Positions 20,424 through 31,449 of a stretch of 64,000 nucleotides of DNA are shown here, piece after piece. Source of the DNA: Parabacteroides goldsteinii DSM 19448 = WAL 12034 (GTDB lineage Bacteria > Bacteroidota > Bacteroidia > Bacteroidales > Tannerellaceae); contig NZ_KQ033912.1 of NCBI RefSeq assembly GCF_000969835.1, positions 3,467,920-3,531,919 of the forward strand, read 5' to 3'. The translations under genes were made by a program, and so were the position numbers. Positions within the stretch are counted from its first letter, which is position 1; every line of letters begins with the position of its first letter. The notes below the pieces were generated by a model. That model did not search any database. It saw nothing but the letters and a program-made list of their open reading frames with translations, and had not been told where the DNA came from.

Positions 20424-20804
20424 ATGGCTATAAGAATAGTTGGTGTAGACTTGCCACAAAATAAAAGAGGAGAAATCGCTTTGACTTATATCTACGGTAT
20501 CGGTCGGAGTGCTTCAAAATCTATTTTAGAGAAAGCAGGCGTTGATCGTGATATCAAAGTAAAAGACTGGACAGATGATCAAGCTGCAAAAGTACGTGAA
20601 GTCATTGGCGCTGAGTACAAGGTAGAAGGTGATCTTCGTTCTGAAGTTCAACTAAACATCAAGCGTCTGATGGATATCGGATGTTACAGAGGTGTTCGTC
20701 ACCGTATTGGTTTGCCTTTGAGAGGCCAGAGCACAAAGAACAATGCTCGTACTCGTAAGGGTAAGAAGAAAACTGTTGCAAATAAGAAAAAAGCTACTAA
20801 ATAA
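20424..20804 (+). CDS. rpsM: Ribosomal protein S13
   Basis: 30S head protein contacting the P-site tRNA; 126 residues. [20 protein letters not shown], the helix-two-turns-helix segment and the basic [20 protein letters not shown] tail are typical. First gene of the alpha-cluster part. Confidence 0.98.
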   Translation: MAIRIVGVDLPQNKRGEIALTYIYGIGRSASKSILEKAGVDRDIKVKDWTDDQAAKVREVIGAEYKVEGDLRSEVQLNIKRLMDIGCYRGVRHRIGLPLRGQSTKNNARTRKGKKKTVANKKKATK

Positions 20805-20815
20805 TAAGAGTTGAT

Positions 20816-21205
20816 ATGGCAAAAAAAACAGTCGCAGCAAAGAAGAGAAACGTAAAAGTTGACGCTTACGGTCAAGCTCATATTCATTCTTCTTTCAATA
20901 ACATTATTGTGTCTCTTGCCAACAGTGAAGGTCAGGTAATCAGTTGGTCTTCTGCAGGTAAGATGGGATTCAGAAGTTCTAAAAAGAACACTCCGTATGC
21001 CGCTCAGATGGCAGCACAAGATTGTGCTAAGGTAGCTTATGATCTTGGTTTGAGAAAAGTAAAAGTATTCGTAAAAGGACCGGGTAACGGACGTGAGTCT
21101 GCTATCAGAACTATCCACGGTGCCGGAATCGAAGTAACTGAAATCGTAGACGTTACTCCGCTGCCTCACAATGGTTGTCGTCCTCCGAAAAAGAGAAGAG
21201 TATAA
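20816..21205 (+). CDS. rpsK: Ribosomal protein S11
   Basis: 30S platform protein, 129 residues. After a basic N-terminus it has [40 protein letters not shown] and the C-terminal [19 protein letters not shown] 123-bp spacer with no recognised element separates it from rpsD. Confidence 0.98.
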   Translation: MAKKTVAAKKRNVKVDAYGQAHIHSSFNNIIVSLANSEGQVISWSSAGKMGFRSSKKNTPYAAQMAAQDCAKVAYDLGLRKVKVFVKGPGNGRESAIRTIHGAGIEVTEIVDVTPLPHNGCRPPKKRRV

Positions 21206-21328
21206 TTAACTATAGTTTCTTGAACATTGAATCCGGAATTGTGAATAGATTGCATAAAGACCTTATCCTCTCTGTAATCGCGGCTGCACGGTTCCAGATT
21301 CAGACAGAAAAATTAAAACAATAAAAAA

Positions 21329-21934
21329 ATGGCAAGATATACTGGACCAAAAACAAGAATTGCCCGTAAGTTTGGTGAGGCTATATTCGGACCGGATAAA
21401 GTTCTTTCTAAAAAGAATTATCCTCCCGGACAACATGGTAACGCCAGAAAAAGAAAAACTTCTGAATACGGAATTCAGCTTCGCGAGAAGCAAAAAGCTA
21501 AATACACTTATGGTGTATTGGAAAAACAATTTAGAAACCTGTTCGACAAAGCGCAGCGTTCAAAAGGTATTACCGGTGAAGTTCTGCTTCAGTTACTGGA
21601 AGGTCGTTTGGACAATGTAGTTTATCGTTTGGGTATTGCTCCTACGAGAGCTGCTGCACGTCAGTTGGTTTCTCACCGTCACATTACAGTTGATGGTAAG
21701 GTTGTAAACATTCCTTCTTACTCTTTGAAAGCCGGTCAGATCGTTGGTGTTAGAGAGAAATCCAAGTCTTTGGAAGTGATTGCTGATGCATTATCAGGAT
21801 TCAACCACAGTAAATATCCTTGGATTGAGTGGGATCAGTCTTCTTTAAGCGGAAAATTACTGCATCTGCCGGAAAGAACTGACATTCCTGAAAACATTAA
21901 AGAGCAGTTGATCGTAGAATTGTATTCTAAATAA
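21329..21934 (+). CDS. rpsD: Ribosomal protein S4
   Basis: Primary assembly protein of the 30S body and, in E. coli, translational repressor of the alpha operon. 201 residues, with the S4 RNA-binding domain ([20 protein letters not shown], about 92-111). No cysteine cluster is present at the N-terminus, so this is a zinc-free S4. The longer-than-usual spacer upstream could host regulation, but no fold was recognised. Confidence 0.98.
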   Translation: MARYTGPKTRIARKFGEAIFGPDKVLSKKNYPPGQHGNARKRKTSEYGIQLREKQKAKYTYGVLEKQFRNLFDKAQRSKGITGEVLLQLLEGRLDNVVYRLGIAPTRAAARQLVSHRHITVDGKVVNIPSYSLKAGQIVGVREKSKSLEVIADALSGFNHSKYPWIEWDQSSLSGKLLHLPERTDIPENIKEQLIVELYSK

Positions 21935-21946
21935 TAATTGATTTCC

Positions 21947-22939
21947 ATGGCGATATTAGCATTTCAAAAACCCGATAAAGTATTAATGTTGGAAGCGGAC
22001 AATTTCTTCGGAAAGTTTGAATTTCGTCCGTTGGAACCCGGCTATGGTATTACTATAGGTAATGCTCTGCGCCGTATTCTCCTGTCGTCGCTTGAAGGTT
22101 TTGCTATTACATCCATTAAGATCGAAGGTGTTGACCATGAATTTGGTACAATTCCCGGTGTTATTGAAGATGTAACAAACATTATCTTGAACCTGAAACA
22201 GGTACGGTTCAAGCATATTGTAGACGACATAGAGAATGAGAAAGTAAGTATTACTGTTTCGGGTTCGGAAGTGTTCAAAGCCGGTGATATAGGTAAACAG
22301 CTGACCGGATTCGAAGTATTGAATCCAGACTTGGTTATTTGCCGTTTGGATCCGAACGCTGGTTTCCAGATTGAATTAACAATAAATAAAGGACGCGGAT
22401 ATGTTCCCGCTGATGAAAATAGAGACCCGAATGCAGACGTTCACGTTATTGCCATCGACTCTATTTATACTCCTATACGTAATGTTAAGTATTCAATCGA
22501 GAACTTCCGTGTTGAGCAAAAGACGGACTACGAAAAGTTGGTTCTTGAAATAGCCACAGATGGTTCTATTCATCCGAAGGAAGCGTTGAAAGAAGCTGCT
22601 AAGATTCTGATACATCATTTCATGTTGTTCTCAGATGAAAAGATTGCGATCGAGACAGTAGATACTGACGGCAATGAAGAATTCGATGAAGAAGTACTTC
22701 ACATGCGCCAGTTGCTTAAGAGCAAGCTAGCAGATATGGACCTTTCCGTTCGTGCTTTGAATTGCTTGAAAGCTGCAGATGTTGAAACATTGGGTGAACT
22801 GGTTAAATTCAACAAGAATGATTTGTTGAAATTCCGTAACTTCGGTAAGAAGTCGCTCACTGAACTTGATGAACTGCTTGAAAGCCTGAACCTTTCATTC
22901 GGTATGGATATCACGAAATATAAATTAGATAAAGAGTAA
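21947..22939 (+). CDS. rpoA: RNA polymerase alpha subunit
   Basis: 330 residues from the ATG at 21947. The N-terminal assembly domain has [20 protein letters not shown], and the C-terminal domain carries the helix-hairpin-helix ([20 protein letters not shown]) that contacts upstream DNA and activators. A TTG nine bases earlier is in frame but is not the likely start. Lies 12 bp after rpsD. Confidence 0.98.
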   Translation: MAILAFQKPDKVLMLEADNFFGKFEFRPLEPGYGITIGNALRRILLSSLEGFAITSIKIEGVDHEFGTIPGVIEDVTNIILNLKQVRFKHIVDDIENEKVSITVSGSEVFKAGDIGKQLTGFEVLNPDLVICRLDPNAGFQIELTINKGRGYVPADENRDPNADVHVIAIDSIYTPIRNVKYSIENFRVEQKTDYEKLVLEIATDGSIHPKEALKEAAKILIHHFMLFSDEKIAIETVDTDGNEEFDEEVLHMRQLLKSKLADMDLSVRALNCLKAADVETLGELVKFNKNDLLKFRNFGKKSLTELDELLESLNLSFGMDITKYKLDKE

Positions 22940-22947
22940 GTAAAGCG

Positions 22948-23445
22948 ATGAGACATAATAAGAAATTCAATCATTTAGGTCGTACAAATACTCACCGTGA
23001 AGCAATGCTGTCTAATATGGCTTCTTCTTTGATCAAGCATAAGAGAATCTTTACGACAACAGCAAAAGCTAAAGCGCTTCGTAAGTTTGTTGAACCTCTG
23101 ATCACAAAGTGCAAAGAGGATACAACTCACTCAAGACGTGTGGTATTTAGTACTTTACAGGATAAGAACGCTGTAACAGAACTTTTTAAGGAAGTAGCTC
23201 AGAAGATCGGTGATCGTCCGGGTGGTTATACCAGAATTATTAAGACTGGTAACCGTTTAGGTGACAACGCTGCTATGTGCTTCATTGAATTAGTTGATTA
23301 CAACGAAAACATGTTGAAGGATACTACAGCTAAGAAAACTACGAAAACAAGACGTTCTCGTAAGAAATCTACAGCTGCTGAAACAGCTGCTCCGGTTGCT
23401 GAAGCTCCTGCAGCAGAAGCAACAGAAGAAAAAGCTGCAGAATAA
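22948..23445 (+). CDS. rplQ: Ribosomal protein L17
   Basis: 50S protein near the tunnel exit; last gene of the block. The family core covers about the first 120 residues ([40 protein letters not shown]). A further 40-residue low-complexity Ala/Glu/Lys tail ([19 protein letters not shown]) extends it to 165, a usual feature in Bacteroidales. Confidence 0.98.
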   Translation: MRHNKKFNHLGRTNTHREAMLSNMASSLIKHKRIFTTTAKAKALRKFVEPLITKCKEDTTHSRRVVFSTLQDKNAVTELFKEVAQKIGDRPGGYTRIIKTGNRLGDNAAMCFIELVDYNENMLKDTTAKKTTKTRRSRKKSTAAETAAPVAEAPAAEATEEKAAE

Positions 23446-23464
23446 TTTCTGTAACTTATATACG

Positions 23465-23506
23465 ATACAAAAACAGCCGACATTCTTATGCCGGCTGTTT
23501 TTGTAT
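23465..23506. terminator. Bidirectional terminator between rplQ and the TPR gene
   Basis: A 15-bp stem: ATACAAAAACAGCCG (23465-23479) with CGGCTGTTTTTGTAT (23492-23506). A-run on one side and T-run on the other make it functional for both convergent transcripts. Confidence 0.9.
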
Positions 23507-23532
23507 ATAAACAAATTAATTTATTTGTTTAC

Positions 23533-25113
23533 TTACTTGATATTTTTTAAAGCTTCCTGCGCTGTAGCATTAGATGGATCGATTGATAAAATCTTGTTCC
23601 AGTAAATTTTGGAGTTATCCATATCTTGTTTCAAATAATAATAGTAGCCCAGGTAACGGTAACATTCGGTTAATTCATTGCTATATTTCTCTTTGTTTTT
23701 TTCAAGAATGGGAATGCAAGACTCGTAATAGGGTTTGGCTAAACCCTGTTCTGTCTCGGGGTCCAGTTGAGATTGTGTACGTGCCTGCCATAGGCTACCA
23801 AGGTGGCTATCCGGTACACGTTCTTTTACAATAGCAAATAAGCTATCAGCTTTGAACAAGTACTTTTGTGCTGCAATATTATCTTTTGCAGCTGCTGTAT
23901 AGTAATATTTACCTAATTGATAGTAATCAGCAGCTTCCGATTCTTCTCCCAGTGCCTCTATATACTGTGTATAAGCCTTGATGGCCTCAGCATTATTTTC
24001 GCTGTTACTATAAACTTCAGCAAGGTCCTTATAGATTTCTGTATGCGAAGAACTTTCTTTTATAGCTTTCTGTAATGCATCTGCTGCCTGATCATATTGT
24101 TTTGCTTTATTCAACAGGCGACCGTAATATAAATAGTCCTGCCAGATATATTTAGCATCCGGATTATTGAAGAAAGTCTCTATTTCTTCCAGTCCTTTTT
24201 CGTAGGCTTTGCTTTCGTAATCATTATAGATGGCCAGACGTTTCAATAAAAAGTTATCAGGGTCAATAGCTTGTCCTTCACTGATTATTTTACCGGATTC
24301 AGCGTATTGTTTATTGAAGAACAAAGCAGAGGCATAATGAACCAGATTGTCTGTTGAGTAAAGACCTCCTGCCATGTAGGTTTTATAAGCTGCTACAGCT
24401 TTAGGATAATTCCCTTGTAATGAATAGATGTTTCCCAAATGGCAGTACGCCGGCAAGTAATCCGGATAGTTTGAAATTACTTTCTGAAGCATTTCTATTG
24501 ATAATGTTGGAGTGACTCCCTGATATACGTTTGCATATTTGATATAAGCTTCCTTGCAGGCCGGATCGAAGTGGATAGCCTGTTCATATCTTCCGGCAGC
24601 ATCTCCTGGTTTATCTTTGCTGATAAGTAAATCGCCTTCATACAAATAAATGGCGGGGTCGTTAGCATTATATTTCTTTGCATTATCGAGAGCCGCCTGG
24701 GCTTCTGCCTCCATTCCGTTCATTGAGTAGGCTTTAGCAATAGCGACATAAACAGAAGCATCTTTTTTATTGATTTTGATTGCTGCATCAAATGCTTTTT
24801 GCGCAGTAGATTTATCTGTTTTGAGTAGCACTTTACCTTCACCTACTTTATTATAGGCATAATCAGGAAATGTCGTCCATCCTTTCTGGTAATTAGCCAG
24901 AGCTTCGAAAGTTTTATTTTCATCAAAAGCAATTTCTCCCAGATAGTATAAAGCTTCAGCCTGTTCGGCAGGAGAACTGCTCAGCTGTTTCTCAAAAATC
25001 CGGCTTGCTATAGTTGGTTCGCCGGCTTTGTAAAAGTCAATGCCTTGCCGGTTATCTGCGTAAACGGCAATAGCGATAAAACTTAAAAGGATTATATATA
25101 AATTCTTTTTCAT
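23533..25113 (-). CDS. Tetratricopeptide-repeat periplasmic protein
   Basis: 526 residues with a signal peptide (MKKNLYIILLSFIAIAVYAD). The rest is a chain of about ten or more TPR units, for example AEALYYLGEIAFDENKTFEA, PAIYLYEGDLLISKDKPGDA and AAGRYEQAIHFDPACKEAYI. Such proteins act as protein-interaction scaffolds. It is the last gene of the TonB/ExbB/ExbD operon, 21 bp after the PstS-like gene, so a role in the energised outer-membrane process is likely; the partner is unknown. Confidence 0.85.
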   Translation of the reverse strand: MKKNLYIILLSFIAIAVYADNRQGIDFYKAGEPTIASRIFEKQLSSSPAEQAEALYYLGEIAFDENKTFEALANYQKGWTTFPDYAYNKVGEGKVLLKTDKSTAQKAFDAAIKINKKDASVYVAIAKAYSMNGMEAEAQAALDNAKKYNANDPAIYLYEGDLLISKDKPGDAAGRYEQAIHFDPACKEAYIKYANVYQGVTPTLSIEMLQKVISNYPDYLPAYCHLGNIYSLQGNYPKAVAAYKTYMAGGLYSTDNLVHYASALFFNKQYAESGKIISEGQAIDPDNFLLKRLAIYNDYESKAYEKGLEEIETFFNNPDAKYIWQDYLYYGRLLNKAKQYDQAADALQKAIKESSSHTEIYKDLAEVYSNSENNAEAIKAYTQYIEALGEESEAADYYQLGKYYYTAAAKDNIAAQKYLFKADSLFAIVKERVPDSHLGSLWQARTQSQLDPETEQGLAKPYYESCIPILEKNKEKYSNELTECYRYLGYYYYLKQDMDNSKIYWNKILSIDPSNATAQEALKNIK

Positions 25114-25134
25114 GACTGTAAATATTTATAGGGT

Positions 25135-26073
25135 TTATAACTGGTCTCTGACATTTACCAACCTTACAGGTTGTGTAGCCGGAAGAATACCTGATTTAAG
25201 AATGATCCGCTGTCCCCGGTCGCTAGCTATGAAAGTTGTAAAACCGGAAGCCAGGCCCATGCGGGGTTCTGATAATATCAGATAAACAGGCCTGCTCATC
25301 GGATACTTTTTCAATGCAATATAGGCCTGATACGGTTTAAAACTATTTGTTGCAGTGGCATGCCTGTAAGGACTGACTGCCATTACTTTTATATTCTCAG
25401 AAAAACTCATGTTGCTTGTATCGGACGGATTACTGATCCAGTTTACTCCGATGATACCTAACGCTCCACGGTTTTGGGATACATAGTTTATTACTTGCCG
25501 GTTTTCTTTCATTGCATGTAAATCCCCGGAAAATGATTTTCCGTTACAGATTGAATCAATAGCATAGCGTACAGTTCCGGAATTAGGGTTATCGAATACA
25601 ACTTCGATCCTTCCCGATTGGTTATCGGAACTGAGTTCTTTCCATTCTTTTATTTTTCCCGTCAGTATGTCTCTCAATGCAGGGATACCAATCAGAGAAT
25701 CTGTATTTTGTTTATTTACAATCAATGCAATGGCATCTGTTGCTATTTGAATGTTTCTGGGGAATAATTTTTTAGTGTTCATAAATTCCGTCTCTTCTTT
25801 GGTTAGCGGGCGTGAAGTAATGGCCAGACGGATACTATCGCGCAGCAACCTGTTGATAGTTTCTGTTTCACCGGAAAAGTAAGGAACAATCCCGGCTTCC
25901 TTATAAATACTTTCGAAAACGGCGATTTCTTCTTCTACGACAGGGGCAAAGCAGCCATCGGAAGCTATAGCGATAACGCCACTGGTCGGAGTATCGTCCG
26001 GAGTTTCTGTTTTCTTGTTTCCGCAAGAAACCAACAGAACTATACATACTGTTATATAGAATAAACTTTTCAT
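25135..26073 (-). CDS. PstS-like phosphate-type substrate-binding lipoprotein
   Basis: 312 residues; lipoprotein signal with lipobox LLVSC (Cys17). The body resembles PBP-like type II phosphate-binding proteins: DGCFAPVVEEEIAVFE, FSGETETINRLLRDSIRLAI, a DILTGKIKEWKE segment and PNSGTVRYAIDSI, the last being a typical anion-binding loop. No PstA/B/C genes are near; instead it is in an ExbB/ExbD/TonB operon. Its start overlaps the upstream small gene by 4 bp (ATGA). Ligand is not established. Confidence 0.82.
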   Translation of the reverse strand: MKSLFYITVCIVLLVSCGNKKTETPDDTPTSGVIAIASDGCFAPVVEEEIAVFESIYKEAGIVPYFSGETETINRLLRDSIRLAITSRPLTKEETEFMNTKKLFPRNIQIATDAIALIVNKQNTDSLIGIPALRDILTGKIKEWKELSSDNQSGRIEVVFDNPNSGTVRYAIDSICNGKSFSGDLHAMKENRQVINYVSQNRGALGIIGVNWISNPSDTSNMSFSENIKVMAVSPYRHATATNSFKPYQAYIALKKYPMSRPVYLILSEPRMGLASGFTTFIASDRGQRIILKSGILPATQPVRLVNVRDQL

Positions 26074-26270
26074 CGTTTGCCGTCTTTTATAAGCCTGTAA
26101 CCTCTGAATAAAGTGTAGCAGAAGAACAGAATACCAACTGTTATTCGCATAGGGAATGACATATTCTCATTAAACAAGTTAGTGAAAACCAGCAGGAAAG
26201 TCATTCCGAGGTATATCATGACCATGAATATACCCCAGACAAACTTCATATTTATACACTTTACCTCCAT
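26070..26270 (-). CDS. Small two-segment membrane protein
   Basis: About 66 residues starting at the ATG at 26270 (MEVKCINMKFVWGIF), 1 bp after the tonB stop; a shorter start at 26249 is possible. Two hydrophobic segments (KFVWGIFMVMIYLGMTFLLV and MRITVGILFFCYTLFRGYRL) suggest a small inner-membrane protein. The frame open upstream overlaps tonB and is not used. Function unknown; conserved position between tonB and the pstS-like gene suggests an accessory part of the complex. Confidence 0.65.
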   Translation of the reverse strand: MEVKCINMKFVWGIFMVMIYLGMTFLLVFTNLFNENMSFPMRITVGILFFCYTLFRGYRLIKDGKR

Positions 26271-26271
26271 C

Positions 26272-27096
26272 TTATTGTAATTTAAATCGTACCGGAACTG
26301 TAAAGTAGACTGGTACCGGTTTACCATTCTGTTTCCCCGGAACCCATTGTGGCAGAGACTTGATAACGCGTAATGCTTCTTTGTCGCAAGCCGGATCCAA
26401 TTGCCTTAGAACTTCCACTTTCGTGATCTCTCCCGTTGGGCTTACAACGAAGCGGAGGGTAACTGTTCCCTGAATACCATTTTCGGCAGCGATTACCGGG
26501 TATCTCAAATGTGTACTAATGAACTTCAGTAAAGCCTCGTTTCCACCGGGGAATTGCGGCATTTGTTCAACGGCAACATAAGGTTCGGTTTCTTCTTCAA
26601 TCACTTCCTTGTTGTCTTTCAGGTCTGCAATGTCGATGGCATCTTCACTTTCGGAACCTTTTACGTCTGCCACTGAGATAGCCAGTTTTGAGGTTGTCAG
26701 TTCTTCCTGTGTCTTGATTTCCTCTTCCTCCCTTACATCTTTATCCGCCTTAATAACAGGAGGGGTAAATTTGATTGTACTTTTCAGTACGGGAGGAGGT
26801 GGAGCCTCTAAATTACGGATTTGATTTTCTTCCGGTACCTTCGTTTCCATTTGCAGGTTGGAAAGTGTCGTTACTTCCAGTACCTGCTCTTTGGCGTGCT
26901 GGGGAATAACCGATTTGATCAAAACCGGGATTGTCATGACCAGAATAGCTCCGATAGCTACAATGATCAATGCGCGGATATGTCTGCCGGAAGAATTTTT
27001 ACGCAACTCGTATGCTCCGTAGTCTTTATTCTTCCCGTTGAAGATCAATTCGCACCACTCCGGTGAATTCAGATTTATATTGTTCATATTAATCAT
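26272..27096 (-). CDS. tonB: TonB energy transducer
   Basis: 274 residues, with a cytoplasmic N-terminal segment (SPEWCELIFNGKNKDYGAYE) typical of Bacteroidetes TonB, one transmembrane helix (about 44-64), a Pro/Glu-rich periplasmic linker, and the C-terminal TonB fold (PQFPGGNEALLKFISTHLRY, VTLRFVVSPTGEITKVEV). It couples proton-motive force, via ExbB and ExbD, to outer-membrane receptors. The ATG at 27087 (MNNINLNSP) is an alternative start. Confidence 0.93.
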   Translation of the reverse strand: MINMNNINLNSPEWCELIFNGKNKDYGAYELRKNSSGRHIRALIIVAIGAILVMTIPVLIKSVIPQHAKEQVLEVTTLSNLQMETKVPEENQIRNLEAPPPPVLKSTIKFTPPVIKADKDVREEEEIKTQEELTTSKLAISVADVKGSESEDAIDIADLKDNKEVIEEETEPYVAVEQMPQFPGGNEALLKFISTHLRYPVIAAENGIQGTVTLRFVVSPTGEITKVEVLRQLDPACDKEALRVIKSLPQWVPGKQNGKPVPVYFTVPVRFKLQ

Positions 27097-27124
27097 GATC
27101 GTTCTTTTTTATTGGTGATACGAA

Positions 27125-27799
27125 TTATTTTCTTTTAGGGCCGGCATTAGCCTCTGCTATTTGTTTAGCGAGTTCTCCGCCGCTTTTCAGGTTGTCGACC
27201 AGAAATTTATCTCCGTCGGTTATATCGACGATTGCATATTTACCAATATTGCATATCTGCATTTCGTCGAGCGCATCTACCAGGTCTTTATAAGAAGCAT
27301 CGTCGGTCGCCTTGATCAGTACGACCGGGGCATCTTTGCCTCCTTTTATCTCTGTAGCCTGCTTTTTAAACTCATCTTCGGATATATCTTTGTTTAGCTT
27401 TTTCACTTTCAACTCCGATATTTGTTGTACAGCGTCGGAATTGCGTTCCAGTAGGATGTTACGTAATCCGGTAGGAGAAAAATCGGTTGTTTTCAGTGAT
27501 TCTACATGTTCATAATCCGGTTCACCGAAATAGTAGTACACCTTGCTGTCTTCACCCAATATAAGGGTGATGGCTTTAGAGGCTTTCACTTTTGTCTGTT
27601 CGGCTTCCGTGACATGGTCTTTCGACGGCATACTGATCTCCATGGTCTGCGGCTTACTCAGCGAAGTACAAAGCATGAAGAACGTGATCAGCAACATATT
27701 CATATCCACCATCGGCGTAAAGTCGACACGGATATTGACTTTCTTTTGTTTGCCTTTCTTGCCGTCGCCTTTTCCTTTATCTGTATTTACTTCTGCCAT
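27125..27799 (-). CDS. exbD: ExbD/TolR-type biopolymer transporter (first of two)
   Basis: 224 residues. The single N-terminal transmembrane helix carries the proton-path aspartate in FTPMVDMNMLLITFFMLCTS (about 28-47). The periplasmic domain is longer than in E. coli ExbD and has a Lys-rich insert. It is encoded 12 bp after the other exbD copy and 28 bp before tonB; Bacteroidetes Ton systems commonly use two different ExbD proteins. Confidence 0.92.
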   Translation of the reverse strand: MAEVNTDKGKGDGKKGKQKKVNIRVDFTPMVDMNMLLITFFMLCTSLSKPQTMEISMPSKDHVTEAEQTKVKASKAITLILGEDSKVYYYFGEPDYEHVESLKTTDFSPTGLRNILLERNSDAVQQISELKVKKLNKDISEDEFKKQATEIKGGKDAPVVLIKATDDASYKDLVDALDEMQICNIGKYAIVDITDGDKFLVDNLKSGGELAKQIAEANAGPKRK

Positions 27800-27811
27800 A
27801 CTGCTTGTTGT

Positions 27812-28420
27812 TTAAACATTGTCGGGCACATTCTTGAGAGTTGTTATGAGATTATATCTGTTTTCTCTCAGGTCCTGCAATGTGTTCATTATATTTTTGA
27901 TTTTAGGATACGGCGTCTGTTGGTCGGCTTTGATGGCGATCACCAGGTCGCGGTTCACTTCGCGGGCATGTTGTACCCAGGCTTTGAATTGGTTGTTCGT
28001 GCTATCGGCAGGGATTCCGTAATTCTGCGTCAGACGGTCCTGTTCGGAAGACGGAAGATTCAGAAATTCCTGCATATTCTGGATAGGAACACCGAAGGAA
28101 GGAAGAAGGCTGAATTCGTATATTTCTTTGTCGCTGAAGTTAATACCGTAGTCTTGGCCCAGCTTCTTTAATACGTTTGCCTTATCCTCTTGTTTGTCCA
28201 TGCTCATAAATACTTTCCCTTCCGGATCTACCAGGATGGAAAGAATATTCGTTTCCGGTATTTTTATTTCGGAAACGGAAGCTGGAGTAGTAACCACGAC
28301 CGGTTCTTTCTGGATGAAGGTAGATGTCAGCATAAAGAAAGTAAGCAGTAACACCGTTACATCACTCATCGCCGTCATGTCGATGAATGTGCTTTTTCGT
28401 TTTACTATAATCTTAGGCAT
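27812..28420 (-). CDS. exbD: ExbD/TolR-type biopolymer transporter (second copy)
   Basis: 202 residues, with the membrane segment TAMSDVTVLLLTFFMLTSTF (about 16-35) and its conserved Asp. The periplasmic part ends with VIAIKADQQTPYPKIKNIM, the usual ExbD beta-strand/helix. It differs clearly from the neighbouring ExbD, so the two are not a recent duplication. 5 bp follow exbB. Confidence 0.92.
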   Translation of the reverse strand: MPKIIVKRKSTFIDMTAMSDVTVLLLTFFMLTSTFIQKEPVVVTTPASVSEIKIPETNILSILVDPEGKVFMSMDKQEDKANVLKKLGQDYGINFSDKEIYEFSLLPSFGVPIQNMQEFLNLPSSEQDRLTQNYGIPADSTNNQFKAWVQHAREVNRDLVIAIKADQQTPYPKIKNIMNTLQDLRENRYNLITTLKNVPDNV

Positions 28421-28425
28421 ATGTT

Positions 28426-29235
28426 TCAGTGTTTAGCCGCAAATGTTTGTACGATAGAGAAACCTATTTCATCGATGGCATAGGTGATATTATCTATTTT
28501 ACTGGTGAAATAGTTGTACGAGATAATAGCCATGGCACCGGTGGCGATACCTAAGGTCGTATTGACCAGAGCTTCGGAAATACCGGTCGACAATGCTACC
28601 GAGTCGGGAGCTCCGGCATTGGCCAGGGCGGCAAACGAACGGATCATACCCAGTACGGTTCCAAGCAACCCGAACAGAGTTCCCAATGTCGAGATTGTAG
28701 CAATAACCGGCAGGTTCTGTTCCATAGACGGTAATTCCAGTGCCGTGCTCTCTTCGATCTCTTTCTGTATGATGACCATCTTTTGTTCTTTGGTCTGATC
28801 CGCCCTGTTTTCTACATCAGTGTAACGGGTCAATGCGGCGTTAACCACATTGGCCACAGAACCCTGCTGTTCTTTACAAGCCTTTTGAGCTGCGTCCAGA
28901 TTCCCGTCTTCAAGGTCTTTTTTTATAGTACGTACAAATCCTAGCAGGGCTTTTTTCCCTTTAGACCGGTTGATGGCAATAAAACGTTCTACACTCAAGG
29001 TGATTACAGTAAGTAAAAGAGTGATAACAACGGGGACAATGAAACCTCCCTTATAAATCGTACCAGCATAGTTGCCGGGAAGCGGATGATTATCCGGATT
29101 ATTATCCATGAAGTTGGAAGGATTGCCCAGTACGAAATGAAAGAAGCATACTGCCAGGATAAAGCAAATGATAATGACGATGCCGGCTGAAACGCCATTA
29201 GATGTTTTCGATATAACAGATTGATTTGTTTTCAT
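28426..29235 (-). CDS. exbB: ExbB/TolQ/MotA-type proton channel
   Basis: About 269 residues from the ATG at 29235 (MKTNQSVISK); the open frame extends to 29304, but that part shows no family features. Three to four transmembrane helices are visible, and the C-terminal signature MEQNLPVIATISTLGTLFGL with LLGTVLGMIRSF forms the channel helices. First gene of the operon running to the TPR protein. It supplies the stator channel for TonB. Confidence 0.93.
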   Translation of the reverse strand: MKTNQSVISKTSNGVSAGIVIIICFILAVCFFHFVLGNPSNFMDNNPDNHPLPGNYAGTIYKGGFIVPVVITLLLTVITLSVERFIAINRSKGKKALLGFVRTIKKDLEDGNLDAAQKACKEQQGSVANVVNAALTRYTDVENRADQTKEQKMVIIQKEIEESTALELPSMEQNLPVIATISTLGTLFGLLGTVLGMIRSFAALANAGAPDSVALSTGISEALVNTTLGIATGAMAIISYNYFTSKIDNITYAIDEIGFSIVQTFAAKH

Positions 29236-29363
29236 AATTTTGATATTATTAAAGAGATAAAAAACAGAAAATAATAGTCTTAGTGTACAAAAAAGGAAAT
29301 GCACACCCGAATCATGCCGTATTCGAAGGCATAATCAACAATTATAAATGTCTTATAATAATA

Positions 29364-29762
29364 TCAAATAATGAGTTTTCGCAAAACGTAGATCCATTGA
29401 TTTCCGCATTTGCGAAGCGAGAGGTAGTTTATTGTATGGATAATAGATAATGTCTCCGATATTTTATATTGTGAGGCCTGCTCTTTCAACTTCAAGAGAA
29501 GAAGACTCTTATTGCTGTTCGATAATTTGAATAGCCGTTCGTAGTTATCGAAAGCCGGTTTGGTACGTGCAGTTATATCAAGAGACTCAAGAGGGATTTT
29601 CCCTAATTCAAACTGTTTTAATTTATTATCGTAGGAGAGGCTCTTTTCTTCGCCATTAAGGTTACATGGTTGAATCATCTCTTCGTTGTCGATATTAAAC
29701 GCAATCTCCTGCCCTGTAAAGATCAGGATAAGGAGTGTTAATATGGACAGAACTTTCTTCAT
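29364..29762 (-). CDS. Small secreted hypothetical protein
   Basis: 132 residues with a hydrophobic N-terminal signal (MKKVLSILTLLILIFTGQEI). The remainder is mainly helical and charged, with no motif that I recognise. It is 128 bp upstream of exbB on the same strand, too far to assign to the operon with confidence, and divergent from enolase. A real gene is supported by signal peptide and length only. Confidence 0.6.
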   Translation of the reverse strand: MKKVLSILTLLILIFTGQEIAFNIDNEEMIQPCNLNGEEKSLSYDNKLKQFELGKIPLESLDITARTKPAFDNYERLFKLSNSNKSLLLLKLKEQASQYKISETLSIIHTINYLSLRKCGNQWIYVLRKLII

Positions 29763-29920
29763 GATTCGACAATAAACTTTTTATGTTAAAACATTTTGTT
29801 AATGCAAAAGGTTGTAACTTTTTAAGAAAAAATGCCTGTTGATTCGGGGGATAAATATAGATAAAGTATAGTATTCAAAAAGGCAGTCCTCTATTTATTC
29901 ATCGAAAATCTTTATAAGGG

Positions 29921-29957
29921 TTTGGCAACAATCTTAGTGAACCGTTTGTTATATTTG
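29921..29957 (+). promoter_or_regulatory. Enolase promoter
   Basis: TATATTTG (29950-29957) fits the -7 box. TTTG lies at 29921-29924, with a rather long 25-bp spacer, so the exact -33 element is uncertain. Predicted leader about 35 nt. Confidence 0.55.
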
Positions 29958-29994
29958 TACTGAGTGAAAAAAATACAGAATACTAAATATTTAG

Positions 29995-31284
<1,290 letters not shown>

Positions 31285-31321
31285 TTCTGACACTTACAGA
31301 ATCAGATGTAATAGACTGAAG

Positions 31322-31350
31322 GGCTGCCTCCCAAAGAGGCGGCCTTTTTG
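31322..31350 (+). terminator. Enolase terminator
   Basis: GGCTGCCTC (31322-31330) pairs with GAGGCGGCC (31336-31344), one G-T pair, followed by TTTTTG. A textbook intrinsic terminator 38 bp after the stop codon. Confidence 0.9.
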
Positions 31351-31449
31351 TGTTTATGTCCCTTACCTTTATCAGAAAGGCTAGTTGCAACTACCCCGGA
31401 GGTTATTTATTTCTAATCGAAAGCATATTATATCTTGTCTTTTTCACGA

